A stretch of DNA of 61,625 nucleotides. It comes from Clostridia bacterium UC5.1-2E3. Its GTDB lineage: Bacteria > Bacillota > Clostridia > Lachnospirales > Lachnospiraceae. The translations under genes were made by a program, and so were the position numbers. Below the pieces are notes generated by a model. It was given only the letters and a program-made list of their open reading frames with translations. It ran no database searches and had not been told where the DNA came from. The stretch lies in contig BBZO01000021.1 of NCBI GenBank assembly GCA_001304875.1, positions 1 to 61,625 of the forward strand, read 5' to 3'. Shown here piece by piece: positions 21,583 through 31,235 of this stretch (positions are counted from its first letter, which is position 1; each line of letters begins with the position of its first letter).

Positions 21583-21720
21583 AAAGCCCATAAAAATAAG
21601 GTCTTATCGGGCTTGCCGCCGATTTCCGGCGTAGACCTGCTACCTGCGGTACCAGGTCTCGCGGCATTCGTCAGATGGGCACGCCAGCGCGCCCGCCTGA
21701 CTCATTGCTCCGCGAAAATG
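21583..21720 (+). other. Structured leader segment of unknown class upstream of the preQ1 switch
   Basis: A dense set of complementary arms lies between the queT promoter and the preQ1 element. AAGCCC (21585-) pairs with GGGCTT around a nested ATAAG/CTTAT stem. CGCCG/CGGCG form a small hairpin. AGACCTG pairs with CAGGTCT, enclosed by GCCGC/GCGGC. GTCAG pairs with CTGAC around GGGC/GCCC. The arms are too regular to be chance in a 140-base AT/GC-mixed spacer. It matches no riboswitch class I can recall with confidence. It could be a leader RNA domain or a repeated extragenic palindrome. Confidence 0.5.
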
Positions 21721-21723
21721 CAC

Positions 21724-21766
21724 CGAGTGTTCGAGACCTTCCACTCGTAAAACAAAACTAAAGGAG
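21724..21766 (+). promoter_or_regulatory. Probable preQ1-I riboswitch controlling queT translation
   Basis: P1 stem CGAGTG (21724-21729) / CACTCG (21742-21747) closes a 12-base loop beginning TTC-x-AG and ending in C, the loop pattern of the class I preQ1 aptamer. The tail AAAACAAAACTAAAGG follows at once. The loop segment ACCTT can pair with AAGG of the tail, forming the H-type pseudoknot that would bury the AAAGGAG ribosome site (21760-21766). The downstream gene is a queuosine-precursor transporter, the classic target. Ligand binding would switch translation off. Confidence 0.65.
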
Positions 21767-21775
21767 AAACTAAAT

Positions 21776-22273
21776 ATGGAGAATCAAAACAGACACTTGT
21801 ACCTTATGGTCTACGGCGCGGCCATCGCGGCCATCTATGTGGCGCTGACCATGTCCTTCAGCGCGATCAGCTTCGGGCCCGTGCAGTTCAGAATCTCGGA
21901 GGCGCTCTGCATCCTCCCGTTCTTTACCCCCGCGGCCATCCCCGGACTGTTCATCGGCTGCTTTTTGTCCAACCTGCTGTGCGGCGCCGCCGTCATGGAC
22001 GTGGTGTTCGGCAGCATCGCCACCCTCATCGGAGCGGTGGGCTCCTACTGCCTGCGTCATAACAAATGGCTGGTCTGCGTTCCGCCGATCTTAGCCAACG
22101 CGATCATCGTCCCCTGGGTGCTCCGCTACGCCTACGGCTCCACCGATCTGATTCCGGTGGCCATGGTGACGGTGGGCATCGGCGAGATCCTGGCCATCGG
22201 AGTGCTGGGGAACCTTCTTCTGGTCACCCTGGACAGATATAAGCAGTTTATTTTTAAGAAAGCTGCGGCATAG
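21776..22273 (+). CDS. queT: Queuosine precursor transporter QueT
   Basis: 165 residues with about five membrane helices; YVALTMSFSAISFGPVQFRISEAL and GLFIGCFLSNLLCG (given in parts) are QueT signatures. It belongs to the substrate-specific (S) components of ECF vitamin transporters and takes up preQ0/preQ1-type queuosine precursors. It needs an ECF energising module encoded elsewhere. ATG 21776 lies ten bases after AAGGAG. A strong terminator follows. Confidence 0.88.
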   Translation: MENQNRHLYLMVYGAAIAAIYVALTMSFSAISFGPVQFRISEALCILPFFTPAAIPGLFIGCFLSNLLCGAAVMDVVFGSIATLIGAVGSYCLRHNKWLVCVPPILANAIIVPWVLRYAYGSTDLIPVAMVTVGIGEILAIGVLGNLLLVTLDRYKQFIFKKAAA

Positions 22274-22316
22274 ACCTTAAATGGTACTCTTTTATCATTA
22301 GAATGCATGAAACAAC

Positions 22317-22360
22317 GCCCGGCGACTGGCATCACAGCAGTCGCCGGGCGTTTTTCTTTC
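22317..22360 (+). terminator. Intrinsic terminator of queT
   Basis: Twelve-base perfect stem GCCCGGCGACTG (22317-22328) / CAGTCGCCGGGC (22338-22349) followed by GTTTTTCTTTC. Confidence 0.92.
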
Positions 22361-22455
22361 CAGCTATTTTTACTGACTATAGGTCACTTAACCGATTGTT
22401 TTTCTCCCCGTTGTCTGTTAAAATAATACTCATAAAATATATGGAGATTTTTAAG

Positions 22456-24222
22456 ATGAATTACAGAGAACTTATGTCAGTGCTGTCCCAGTGCGAACTG
22501 GGCGCGGCGCTTTTATCAGAGGACGGGGCGATCCTGGAGCTCAACGAGACCGGCCTGCGCCTGCTGCACGGCGACGGCAGCCTCGCGGGCAAATACCTGC
22601 GGGACATCGCGCCGAACCTGTGCAGCAGCCAGGACCCGCCGCTCTATGAAAATATCGCCTTCGGCGAGTACCTGCTGCGCTGTCCCACGCCGGATGTCTG
22701 CGAGCTTCCCGCGGACACCAGTCTTCTGGTCTTTAGGAACGCCGTCAACGACGCCTGCCACGACATGCTGATCAACATATTAAACCGGCTGGACGAGTCG
22801 GTGGCCCTGTTTGACGCCAAAGGGCGCTTTTACTTTCTCAACGACGCCTCGGTGAAGCTGGAATCGCTGCTCTTACAGGACGTGGCGGGCGCGGACGTCT
22901 CCACCATCTACCGCATGTGCGACGACGGGGGCGAGCTGGTGATCCCGCGGGTGCTGGCGGAGAAACGCCCCATTTTAAATCACCGGCAGCACTACATCAC
23001 CTGCTACGGCAAGGAGATCGCCACCCACGCCAACACCTACCCGGTCATCCAGAACGGCCAGGTTCTGGGCGGCTTCAACGTGATGGAGGACTGGAATCAG
23101 ATCGACGATCTGTACCGGCAGATTTTCGAGCTGCAGGAGCAGCTGGCCAGCGTGACCTCGTCCGGGAAACCGAAGAAAAAACATGTGCTCTCGGCGAAAT
23201 ACCAGTTTAAGGATATCATTTGCAAGAGCTCTGCGATGGAACGGATCGTACAGCAGGGAAAACAGATCGCAAAGAGCGATTCCTCCGTCATGATCTACGG
23301 GGAGACGGGAACGGGAAAGGAGCTTCTGGCGCAGAGCATCCACAATGCCAGCCGCCGCTCCAACGGGCCGTTTCTGGCCATCAACTGCGCGGCCATCCCG
23401 GAAAACCTTCTGGAAGGCCTTCTGTTCGGTACCGAGAAGGGCGCATACACGGGCGCGGAGAGCCGGCCGGGTCTTTTCGAGCAGGCCGACTCCGGCACTC
23501 TTCTGCTGGATGAGATCAACTCCATGCCCATCCACCTGCAGTCCAAGCTGCTGCGCGTCCTGCAGGAGGGAACGCTCCGCCGGGTGGGCGGGGCCACGGA
23601 GATTCGGGTGGATGTGCGGGTTCTCTCCAACATCAACATCCCGCCCTACCAGGCCATCCAAGAGAATAAGCTGCGCCGTGATTTATTTTACCGGCTGGGC
23701 GTGGTCAATCTCAATATTCCGCCCCTGCGGGACCGCAAAGAGGACATCGCCCTGTTAGCCAAAAACTTTATTTTCAAGTACAACAAAAAACTGGAAAAGA
23801 ATGTCAACGACATCGACGCCGCGACGCTGGAGCGCTTTCTGTCCTACGACTGGCCGGGAAATGTGCGCGAGCTCCAGCACGCCATCGAGCACGCCATGAA
23901 TCTGCTCCCGGAGGACCGCTGCACGATCACACCGGACTACATTCCGGATCACATCCTCACGGAGAGCCTGTTCGCCAGGCAGGAACCGGCGCAGGAGGAG
24001 AAGGGAAATCCGTCCCAGTCCCCCGGCCCGCGGGATTCCTTAAACCAGACCATCCACGAGGTGGAGTACAGCAACATCTGCAAGGCGCTGCGGGAAAACG
24101 GCGGCAACATTTCCAGGGCCGCCAAGCAGCTCCAGATCAGCCGCCAGAACCTGCAGTACCGCATCAAGCGATATAAAATCAATCTGGATACGCTGCTGCA
24201 GGACCAGCGGTTCGGCGGGTGA
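22456..24222 (+). CDS. Sigma54-dependent activator with PAS sensors
   Basis: 588 residues, intact. Two PAS-like sensor segments (residues ~10-115 and ~120-235, the second with ALFDAKGRFYFLNDASVKL) precede an AAA+ domain with Walker A GETGTGKELL, the sigma54-contacting loop GAYTGA (a GAFTGA variant) and GTLLLDEINSMP. A Fis-type helix-turn-helix (GNISRAAKQLQISRQNLQYR) ends the chain. It activates promoters read by sigma54 RNA polymerase. ATG 22456 is chosen because GGAG lies nine bases before it; the upstream in-frame ATG lies inside the queT terminator region. The only near-perfect -24/-12 promoter found in the window is that of the glycyl radical enzyme, a plausible target. Confidence 0.93.
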   Translation: MNYRELMSVLSQCELGAALLSEDGAILELNETGLRLLHGDGSLAGKYLRDIAPNLCSSQDPPLYENIAFGEYLLRCPTPDVCELPADTSLLVFRNAVNDACHDMLINILNRLDESVALFDAKGRFYFLNDASVKLESLLLQDVAGADVSTIYRMCDDGGELVIPRVLAEKRPILNHRQHYITCYGKEIATHANTYPVIQNGQVLGGFNVMEDWNQIDDLYRQIFELQEQLASVTSSGKPKKKHVLSAKYQFKDIICKSSAMERIVQQGKQIAKSDSSVMIYGETGTGKELLAQSIHNASRRSNGPFLAINCAAIPENLLEGLLFGTEKGAYTGAESRPGLFEQADSGTLLLDEINSMPIHLQSKLLRVLQEGTLRRVGGATEIRVDVRVLSNINIPPYQAIQENKLRRDLFYRLGVVNLNIPPLRDRKEDIALLAKNFIFKYNKKLEKNVNDIDAATLERFLSYDWPGNVRELQHAIEHAMNLLPEDRCTITPDYIPDHILTESLFARQEPAQEEKGNPSQSPGPRDSLNQTIHEVEYSNICKALRENGGNISRAAKQLQISRQNLQYRIKRYKINLDTLLQDQRFGG

Positions 24223-24244
24223 CAGTAATATACTTTTACAGGCA

Positions 24245-25830
24245 TTACCACCCGAACTTGCTTAAGAATTTGCTCTTGGGCTCCATAGGCTGTCCATTAT
24301 CGGGAGCATTGGCCACATGATCCTCGTATATATAGCTCCCGTCGTCCTTTCTCGGCCGCTTCGCCATATAGCGGATAAAGCCGATCATGATGAAAAGACA
24401 GATAAACGTAAGAGGTATTCCGCAGAGCGATTTGATAGTCTTCACACCGTCGATTCCGCCCAGCACCACAAATACGGAGGCAATGACTGCGAAAACGATT
24501 CCCCAGAACAGTTTGAGCGGTACGGGAGCCTCCGTATTTTCGTCGGAACCCTCCATGGACATACTGGCCAGCGTGACAGTCATGGAGTCACACTGTGTCA
24601 CCAGGGAAATTGTGATGATGATGAGCATAACCACTTTCGCAAATGTGGCAAACGGAAGTACATCGAAGGACGCCAGCGTCAGTGCCTCCGCTCCCTTCTC
24701 AAGATACACCGTATAGAAGTCAATCCCTTCCCAGAGCTGGGCGTGAAGGATCGTGCCTCCGAATACGGAGAACCAGACGATACCGAACAGAGCCGGGAAC
24801 AGCCACTCGATCAGAATGAACTCGCGGAGCGTGCGCCCATAAGCGACACGTACCATGAACAGGCCCAGCAGCGGCGCATACGCCATCCAGTCCACCCACC
24901 AGTACATATCCCAGGACTGCGGCCATCTGGCTGCATCCGGATACGGCGCCGTGTTCAGGCTGTTGGCAAAAAATTCCGTAAAATAGCTTCCCAGGCTCTC
25001 GGCGAACAGATTGCATATGTAAGCCGTCGGACCAGCCAGGAACACAAACAGAAGCAGAAGGAAGAAAAGCTGCGTGTTTCTGTTTGACAGCCAGGTAATG
25101 CCGTTTCTCAGTCCGCTCATTGCAGAGGCATTATAGCACACGAACATAACGGCAATGATTCCCACATAAATCGGCATGCTGGGCGCGATACCCGCAAATG
25201 CATCCACCGCAGACGAAAGCTGCATGGCTCCATACCCAAGGCCGCCCGCAACCGCTCCGGTGAGCGCGAATGCGGAGATGGCATCAAAGGCATCCGCCAT
25301 CCTGGAATTGACCACCTCATCTCCAAAGATGGGACCAGACAGGAGCTGGTTTTAAACGGCGCCCCCTTATTGAGAATCGCGTAAGACAGAATCACACCCA
25401 TAATTACGCAGGTCGCATAGGGCGTCAGGCCCCACTCCATAAAGCAGCGGACCATGCTCCACAATACTGCGGCGTTGCTGCCGCCCTCAATTCCTGTGCT
25501 GGGAGACGGCTCCATGGCAAACAGCAGAGGCTCCGCCGCGCCCCAGAACACAACGCCCGCGCCGATTCCCGTACACAGCGATATTCCAAACCACTGCATG
25601 TAACTGAATTTCGGTTGCGCATTGGGTCCGCCCAGCTTGATCCTGCCAAGCGGCGTCACCATGATGACCACGCACATGATAACCATAAAGAGACATACCA
25701 TGCTGGATACCCAGCCGACGCCCCACATCAGATTGTTCATGACCAGATTATTGAGAACATGATAGAACTGTTCTGCATTGACGACAATGGCCACCAGCAT
25801 CAGCGCAAACAGAATTACTGTCACGGACAT
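24245..25830 (-). CDS. BCCT-family transporter (betaine/carnitine/choline type; one frame break)
   Basis: Restored length ~529 residues from the listed start. Twelve hydrophobic helices; the family region GIGAGVVFWGAAEPL is clear, as is the later segment MYWWVDWMAYAPLLGLFMVR (the aromatic box helix). BCCT proteins import quaternary ammonium compounds or related zwitterions. The frame breaks near 25332 at GTCCC|ATC; one C restores VPIFGDEVVNSRM. The true start is uncertain. An in-frame conserved-looking stretch KIKIRWSV lies before 25830 without a usable start codon. One missing G at 25873-25875 would supply ATG-GGT, fitting the error pattern seen elsewhere. Convergent with the sigma54 activator. 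Confidence 0.88.
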
Positions 25831-25892
25831 TACCGACCATCTTATCTTAATTTTTCCTTCTTTTATACCATTATCCGTATTATTTTTGATAT

Positions 25893-25922
25893 TTAATAAA
25901 TACCTCCGTTATTTTCTGTCAA
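25893..25922 (-). promoter_or_regulatory. Possible sigma-A promoter of the BCCT gene
   Basis: Minus strand TTGACA (25917-25922) and TATTAA (25893-25898) at spacing 18. It allows the transporter to be expressed apart from the upstream glycyl radical operon. Confidence 0.4.
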
Positions 25923-25946
25923 TTTAAGGCACACTTCTACCATCCT

Positions 25947-25980
25947 GGGGGAGCAGACTGCCCCCAAAATGTGCTCCCCC
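25947..25980. terminator. Hairpin between isomerase and BCCT genes
   Basis: Nine-base stem GGGGGAGCA / TGCTCCCCC with a 16-base loop, just after the isomerase stop. No T-run follows on the minus strand, so termination may be partial or Rho-aided. Confidence 0.5.
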
Positions 25981-25998
25981 ATATTATACAGACTTTAT

Positions 25999-26939
25999 TT
26001 ATCTCCCCTTGATGCCGATATCCAGCACCTCATGCATGTATTTAATACTCTTTCTCATGGCCTCGATCTCCAGCTTTCTGCCCTCCTCAAGGCTGTAGCC
26101 GCTGAGCGGAAGCTCGATCTCCAGATCGATGGTGTCAAGCTCCTCCGGCGCTTTCTCGCGGAGAATCTTCATCACCTGCACCACGTCCACATCGCCGTCG
26201 CCGATGGCGCAGCCAGGGAATGGGTGCCGTCCGGGTCAGCGAAAACGCGGTTGTCGCAGAAGTGCACGCAGTAGCAGTAGGGAGCCATCTTGTCCACGCA
26301 GTCCTTGATGCCCTCAGCCATCATTAAAGAATTGATGGTGTCGCAGCAGGCGCCGATCAGCGGATGGTTTAACTGCTCCACCATCCAGATCACCTCGTCG
26401 GCGAACAGGTCGCAGTGGTTCTCGATGGCTATTTTTAAATTATATTTCTCAATGGTAGGGATATTTTTCTTAAAATCCATCACAATCTTCGCCATCTGCT
26501 CCATGGCTTCCGGGCACATGCAGGAATGGGAAATGGGATGGGGATGCTCCACGTCGGTGCTGTATTTGACCAGCTTGCAGCCCAGCTTGTGGGCGATTTC
26601 TAAGGACTCCTCGATGGTGCAGTTCACGCGCGGGTCGGAGGGCGCGTTGAAGGAAATGTTAAGCTCCAGATCCAGCCCCAGGCGCTCCGCCTTCTCCTTC
26701 ACCTCCGCCAGATGTTTATCGGAGAGATCGTCGTCCAGATCCACTAACGTCATGTGGATGACCTCGATCCCTTCCTCCACGCACATGTCCATCAGCTTAT
26801 CCAGGTTGATGACCTTCTCAAAGGCGAAGGTTTTCCCCTCGCTCTGAAAGCCCCAGCTCTCGCCCAGACCGCTTAAATGAAGCGTGTAGGTGTGCATTCC
26901 CAGTTTGAATTTTCTTTCTGCATGTTTTCCCGTAATCAT
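25999..26939 (-). CDS. Sugar phosphate isomerase/epimerase-like TIM-barrel protein (one frame break)
   Basis: Restored length ~313 residues. Xylose-isomerase-like TIM barrel with the metal-site residues expected in this fold: Glu in KIAIENHCDL, Asp in ACCDTINS, His in YCVHFCDN and Glu in DLEIELPL. The frame breaks near 26213; one G gives SLGCAIGDGDVDVV. Members isomerise or epimerise sugars, keto-acids or polyol derivatives; the substrate is unknown. It is the last gene of the minus-strand run beginning with the glycyl radical enzyme, after the AraC gene (73-base gap), so it probably handles a substrate or product of that pathway. Confidence 0.82.
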
Positions 26940-27012
26940 TGTGAACCCTCCTAATTTTTTGCGCCTATTCAGTATAACATATCGAATATGGCTTCACCAA
27001 ATCATTTTTATC

Positions 27013-27725
27013 TCACCCCGTCTGCCTCCGGCAGGCGCACTCCCGGTAGGCCTTCGGGGTCATCCCCGTGATGCTGTGAAACGCGCGGGTGAAGGTGGCG
27101 TTGCTGCTGTAGCCCACCATGACCGCGATCTCCATGACGGTGAAGCCGGTGTCCAGAAGCAGCTCCTTCGCCCGGTCCACGCGCACGCGGCGCAGGTAGA
27201 GACTGGGCGAGCACCCGGTCTGCTGCTTGAACCAGTCGTTGTAGTAGGTGACGTTGTAGCTCTCCATCTCAGCCAGCTGGTTGACCGTGATGGGAAGATC
27301 GTAGTGCTCCGCGATGTAGCGGATGGACGGGGCCGCGCAGTTTTCCAGAAGCTTGCTGTAGAGATAGCTGTAGAGGTAGCGCACCGCCTTGCTGTCCGCG
27401 TTCTGACGGATCTCCGCCTGGATCAGCTCCACCAGCTGGACGATCTGTCCGCGCATGGATACGATCATCGGGGAGGACAGGAGCGCCATGTCCCGGTTAT
27501 CCAGCATATCCTCCGAGAGGTTGATGGCCAGAAGCTTTCCCACATAGTCGCAGCAGTGCGTCATTCCGGCCGCACGAGGCACAGCTCCTGCTGCGTCACC
27601 TCATACCTGGCGTTTCCGATGCGGATTTTTAATGGAGCTCTCATCGGAACCAGTATCTGCGGGTATGTATGCATGTGCTCTCCGCTGCACTCATTAAATT
27701 CCTGTATATCCATCCTCTGGGTCAT
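27013..27725 (-). CDS. AraC-family transcriptional regulator (one frame break)
   Basis: Restored length ~237 residues. A short cupin-like N-terminal half (ILVPMRAPLKIRIGNARYEV; then RPGMTHCCDYVGKLLAI after repair) precedes two AraC helix-turn-helix units: ITVNQLAEMESYNVTYYNDW and VMEIAVMVGYSSNATFTRAF, ending KAYRECA. The frame breaks near 27570 at CGGCC|GGAATG; one C restores it. ATG 27725 has GAGAGGTGG just upstream and lies 13 bases after the activase stop. Probably a local regulator of the glycyl radical locus, acting together with the sigma54 activator. Confidence 0.85.
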
Positions 27726-27738
27726 ACTTCCACCTCTC

Positions 27739-28515
27739 TCAAATCACGTGATCCACATATTTCCCAACCAGCTCCCGGCAGCGGGCCATATGCTCCGCCG
27801 ACGGGGACTTCACTTCCTCCAGAAGATACGGCCGTCCTAGCTTTTTGTAGGTGGCCGTGCCCAGCCGGTGGTAGGGAAGCAGCTGCATGTGATCCATTTT
27901 CTTCAGTCTTCTGCCAAACTCGCCGATTCTCTCAAGCTCCTCCCCGCTGTCGTTGATGCCCGGGATGACGGGAACCCGGACCACCAGGCGGAAATCGCCC
28001 TCCGCCTGGTTCGTCGCGAGAAGGTTTTCGAGAATTGTGTCGTTGTAAACGCCGCAGAACTGTTTATGGCGCTCCCTGTCAAACAGCTTTACATCCGCAT
28101 ACACGGTGTTGATATAGGGGAGCATCGCGGCGATGTTTTTCCAGGGGCCGTAGAACGCGGTCTCCACGGCGGTGTCAATGCACTCCCGCCTCGCGTTCTT
28201 AAGAAGCGCCAGGGAAAACTCCGGCTGCGCCAGAATCTCTCCCCCCGACAGCGTCATGCCTCCCCCGGAGATAAAGAAGAACATGGAATCCTTGCGGACC
28301 TCCCTCATCACGTCGTCCACCGTCATCACCGTGCCGTATGTATTTTCCGCCGTCTCCTCTATCTTGAAAGACTGGCTTTCCGGCGTCGAGCACCACTGGC
28401 ACCGGAGCGGGCATCCCTTTAAGAATACCACCGTCCGGAACCCGTCGCCGTCGTGAATCGACGAGCGCTCGATCCGCAGCACCATTCCCTGTCTGTCCTT
28501 CTCTATCATCTCCAT
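27739..28515 (-). CDS. Glycyl radical enzyme activating protein (radical SAM)
   Basis: 258 residues, intact. The radical-SAM triad is C35-x3-C39-x2-C42 (GCPLRCQWC), followed by the SAM-binding GGE motif in MTLSGGEI and conserved YADVKLFD and RVPVIPGIND. It uses SAM and a [4Fe-4S] cluster to form the glycyl radical on its partner. The eight-cysteine ferredoxin-like insert common in activases of decarboxylase, dehydratase and succinate-synthase types is absent: no extra CxxC clusters occur after Cys42. This resembles the pyruvate formate-lyase activase layout. GGAGG lies 13 bases before the ATG; a GTG three bases earlier is also possible. Sits 60 bases after the radical enzyme gene. Confidence 0.92.
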   Translation of the reverse strand: MEMIEKDRQGMVLRIERSSIHDGDGFRTVVFLKGCPLRCQWCSTPESQSFKIEETAENTYGTVMTVDDVMREVRKDSMFFFISGGGMTLSGGEILAQPEFSLALLKNARRECIDTAVETAFYGPWKNIAAMLPYINTVYADVKLFDRERHKQFCGVYNDTILENLLATNQAEGDFRLVVRVPVIPGINDSGEELERIGEFGRRLKKMDHMQLLPYHRLGTATYKKLGRPYLLEEVKSPSAEHMARCRELVGKYVDHVI

Positions 28516-28575
28516 CACGATTTTGCTGCCTCCTGTCTCTTTCTGCTGTATTTGATCCGCCGCAGCCGCAGCTTT

Positions 28576-30973
28576 TTACCGTCCGCAGCCGCAGCCCGCC
28601 CAGGCGTTGATCTCCGTGCGTCCGATGATCTCGTCCTGGGTCTCCTTGCCCAGCTCGACGAAAAACGCCGTGTAGCCCGCCACGCGGATTAAGAGATCGC
28701 GGTGTTTGTCCGGGTGCTCCTGTGCGTCAACCAGCGTATTGCGGTCCACACAGTTGATCTGCGCGTGGTACACATCCAGCATGCACATGGTTTTTAACAT
28801 GTTCATGCCGTGGGCGATTCCGTTTTCACCTTTGAGCATCTCCGGCTCAAACTTCATGTTGAGCTGCGTGCCCTGGGTGAAACGCGCGTGGGGGATGCGG
28901 CTGACGGATTTTAAGAGTGCCGTCGGGCCATTCACATCCGTGCCGCCGGTGGCTCCGATGCCGTCGGTCAGCGGCGTCTTCGCGTTGCGCCCGGAGGGCA
29001 GTGCGCCCACCCACTGTCCGATCGGGGTGTTGCCCGACACGGGGAGCATTCCGCAGGTCATCTTGCCGAATTTTGTATCGTATTTCTCGAACTGGTCCAC
29101 CACATGGGTGAAGATCTCGCCCACGCAGAAATCAGCCCGCTCGTCGTCGTTGCCGTACTTCGGCGCCGCCAGGCACATGGCCTGCACGTCCTCGTAGCCC
29201 TTAAAGTCCGCATCCAGCGCCTGGATCAGACGGTCCATGGTCAGTTTCTTCTCATCGAACACCAGGTACTTGACCGCGGCCACGGAGTTGACGATATCCG
29301 CCTGGCCCACGGTAATGACGCCGCCGCCCACGGTGTACTTGGCCGCTCCCGGCTGGCTGTAGTCCTTGCCCGCCTCCATGCAGTGGGGGAACCCTAAGGA
29401 GAGCACCGGCACCGGGCGGTAGTTCATGGACAGGTAGTCGAGAAGCTGGTTTCCGGATGTGACCACGTCCACCGCGTAGTCGATATGTTTCTTCACCGCA
29501 TCGAAGAATCGTCAAAGCTCTTAAACTCCCTCGGGTCTCCGGTGTGAACCGACACCTGCTCGCCGGTGATGCGGCTCTTTCCGTCGTTGAGCGCCAGCTC
29601 CACCATCGCGCCCATGTTGATGTCCGCGATGTCAGTGTACTCTTTCAGCCGTCCGGAGAGGTTGGTCTCCACACAGCCGCAGGGATTCCAGTCCCAGGCT
29701 CGGAGAGCGGCACGCCCTTGTTTAACATCATGCGGATTCCCACGTCGTTGGAGTAGACCGCCGGCATGGTGAGCCCCATTCCGATGGACTCCACAGCCTT
29801 GTGAAGCAGGGAATCCGGGTTCTTGGAGATGCTGTAGGTGACGGACAGGTTGGGCTCCTTGAACTTGACGTCCTCGGTGGCCTGGATCATCATGTAGGAC
29901 AGCTCGTTGGTGGCGTCATTGCCGTACTCGTCGATGCCGCCGCAGCTGGTCTGCACCGTGATGCAGTAGCCCGCCGCGTACTGCGCCGTGACCTCGTCCT
30001 GGAACAGGCTCATCTCGGCGATCTTGATCCACAGGCAGTCTAAAAGCTCCTGCGCGTCGTCGTCGGTGAGAATGCCGGCTTCCTTGTCCGCCTTGTAGTA
30101 CGGATATAAATACTGGTCCAGACGGCCCAGGTTGTAGGAGGACGCGTTCTGCTCCATGTAGCAGGCGTACTCGTAGGACAGGATGGACTGGCAGGCCTCG
30201 TAGAAATTGCGGGCCGGGTGCTCCGGCACATGGCGGCAGACCTCTGCAATCTTTAAGAGCTCCGCCTTGCGGGCTGCGTCCTCACATTTCTCTGCCATCT
30301 GCTCCGCCAGGTCGGCGTGACGGTTTGCCAGATGAATCACTGCGTCCGCTGCCAGGATCTCCGACCGATAGAAGAAGGATTTCTCCAGGTCGCCCGGCAC
30401 CGCGTCGTCCAGGGCCGCCAGCTTCTCCTCGGCCTCCCTCTTGATTCCGCCCAGGCCCACCGCCAGCAGGCGTCTCCAGTCCACCGTGGTCTCGCCGTAG
30501 CCGCGCACCGCCTTGCGGTCGATGAAAATGATTCCGTTGGTTCGCAGTGTCTCCATGTCCTTCGGGGCCATCAGACGCCAGCGGTCAAACACGCATTTAT
30601 TTTTCCAGTAGTCCTTCACGTCCTCCAGGTACACCTTCTTCGCGTCCTCGCTCATGTAGAACGGGTCGAACGGGCGGGTGCTGATGGTGTCTAATTCCTT
30701 CTCGATCACGCCCGACGCGCTGTCCGGGTTTAAGATGCCGCAGCGCGGCTTAAATCCCACGCCGCCCACCAGAAGCTCGTGATCCTGAATGTAAATCTGC
30801 TTTTTCTCGCAGGTGCGGGCGTAGCCCGTCGCCTTCTGGATGATCCAGGGCTGGCCCTCCGTCTCCTTGAATCCTTCCGTCACATACTTCGCATTGTAGA
30901 CGTCCATGTCCACTCGCGTGCTCAGGTACTGCTGCCTGAGGGCCTCAATGCGCTCCATGTACTTCTTTGCCAT
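28576..30973 (-). CDS. Glycyl radical enzyme of unknown specificity (two frame breaks)
   Basis: Restored length 799 residues. Full PFL-like barrel: the active-site thiyl loop is DWNPCGCVETNL, giving Cys434 and Glu436, the C-x-E pair of dehydratase/decarboxylase/lyase members rather than the Cys-Cys of PFL itself. The glycyl radical motif is LIRVAGYTAFF (Gly767). Two oddities are the C-x-C in the active loop (Cys432, Cys434) and a C-terminal tail AGCGCGR. Breaks near 29698 and 29508 are each repaired by one base. ATG 30973 follows AAGGAGG. It is preceded by a strong sigma54 promoter and followed by its activase. Loop and length do not fit choline lyase, glycerol dehydratase or hydroxyphenylacetate decarboxylase as I know them; the reaction is unassigned. 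Confidence 0.9.
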
Positions 30974-31033
30974 CGTCTTTTTACCTCCTTGATTTTTGTA
31001 AGACGTTGTTTGTTCCCTCTGCCTTATTTTTAA

Positions 31034-31050
31034 AGCAACAAGCGTGCCAA
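31034..31050 (-). promoter_or_regulatory. Sigma54 (-24/-12) promoter of the glycyl radical operon
   Basis: On the minus strand TTGGCACGCTTGTTGCT: the -24 GG and -12 GC are exactly ten bases apart and the whole matches the YTGGCACGnnnnTTGCW consensus. Transcription would start near 31023, about 50 bases before the glycyl radical enzyme ATG. A sigma54 activator is encoded at 22456-24222. Confidence 0.88.
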
Positions 31051-31176
31051 TTTCCCCGGCCTGCTTTCTGTAATTTTCCCGCCTTGAGATTTTTTTATGA
31101 ATTTTGACCAAAACGTCCACGAAGAAATCAGAACGATTCTCAGGTGTCCGCCCGGATTTTTGGCAATATCCGACAA

Positions 31177-31211
31177 AAGGCTGTCATCCGGGGTGATTGG
31201 ATGACAGCCTT
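31177..31211 (-). terminator. Terminator after the opine-type dehydrogenase gene
   Basis: Perfect 13-base stem AAGGCTGTCATCC / GGATGACAGCCTT; on the minus strand it is followed by TTTTGT. It separates the dehydrogenase transcript from the sigma54 promoter of the next operon. Confidence 0.65.
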
Positions 31212-31235
31212 CGCCTGCTATGGTTTTAATATTTT

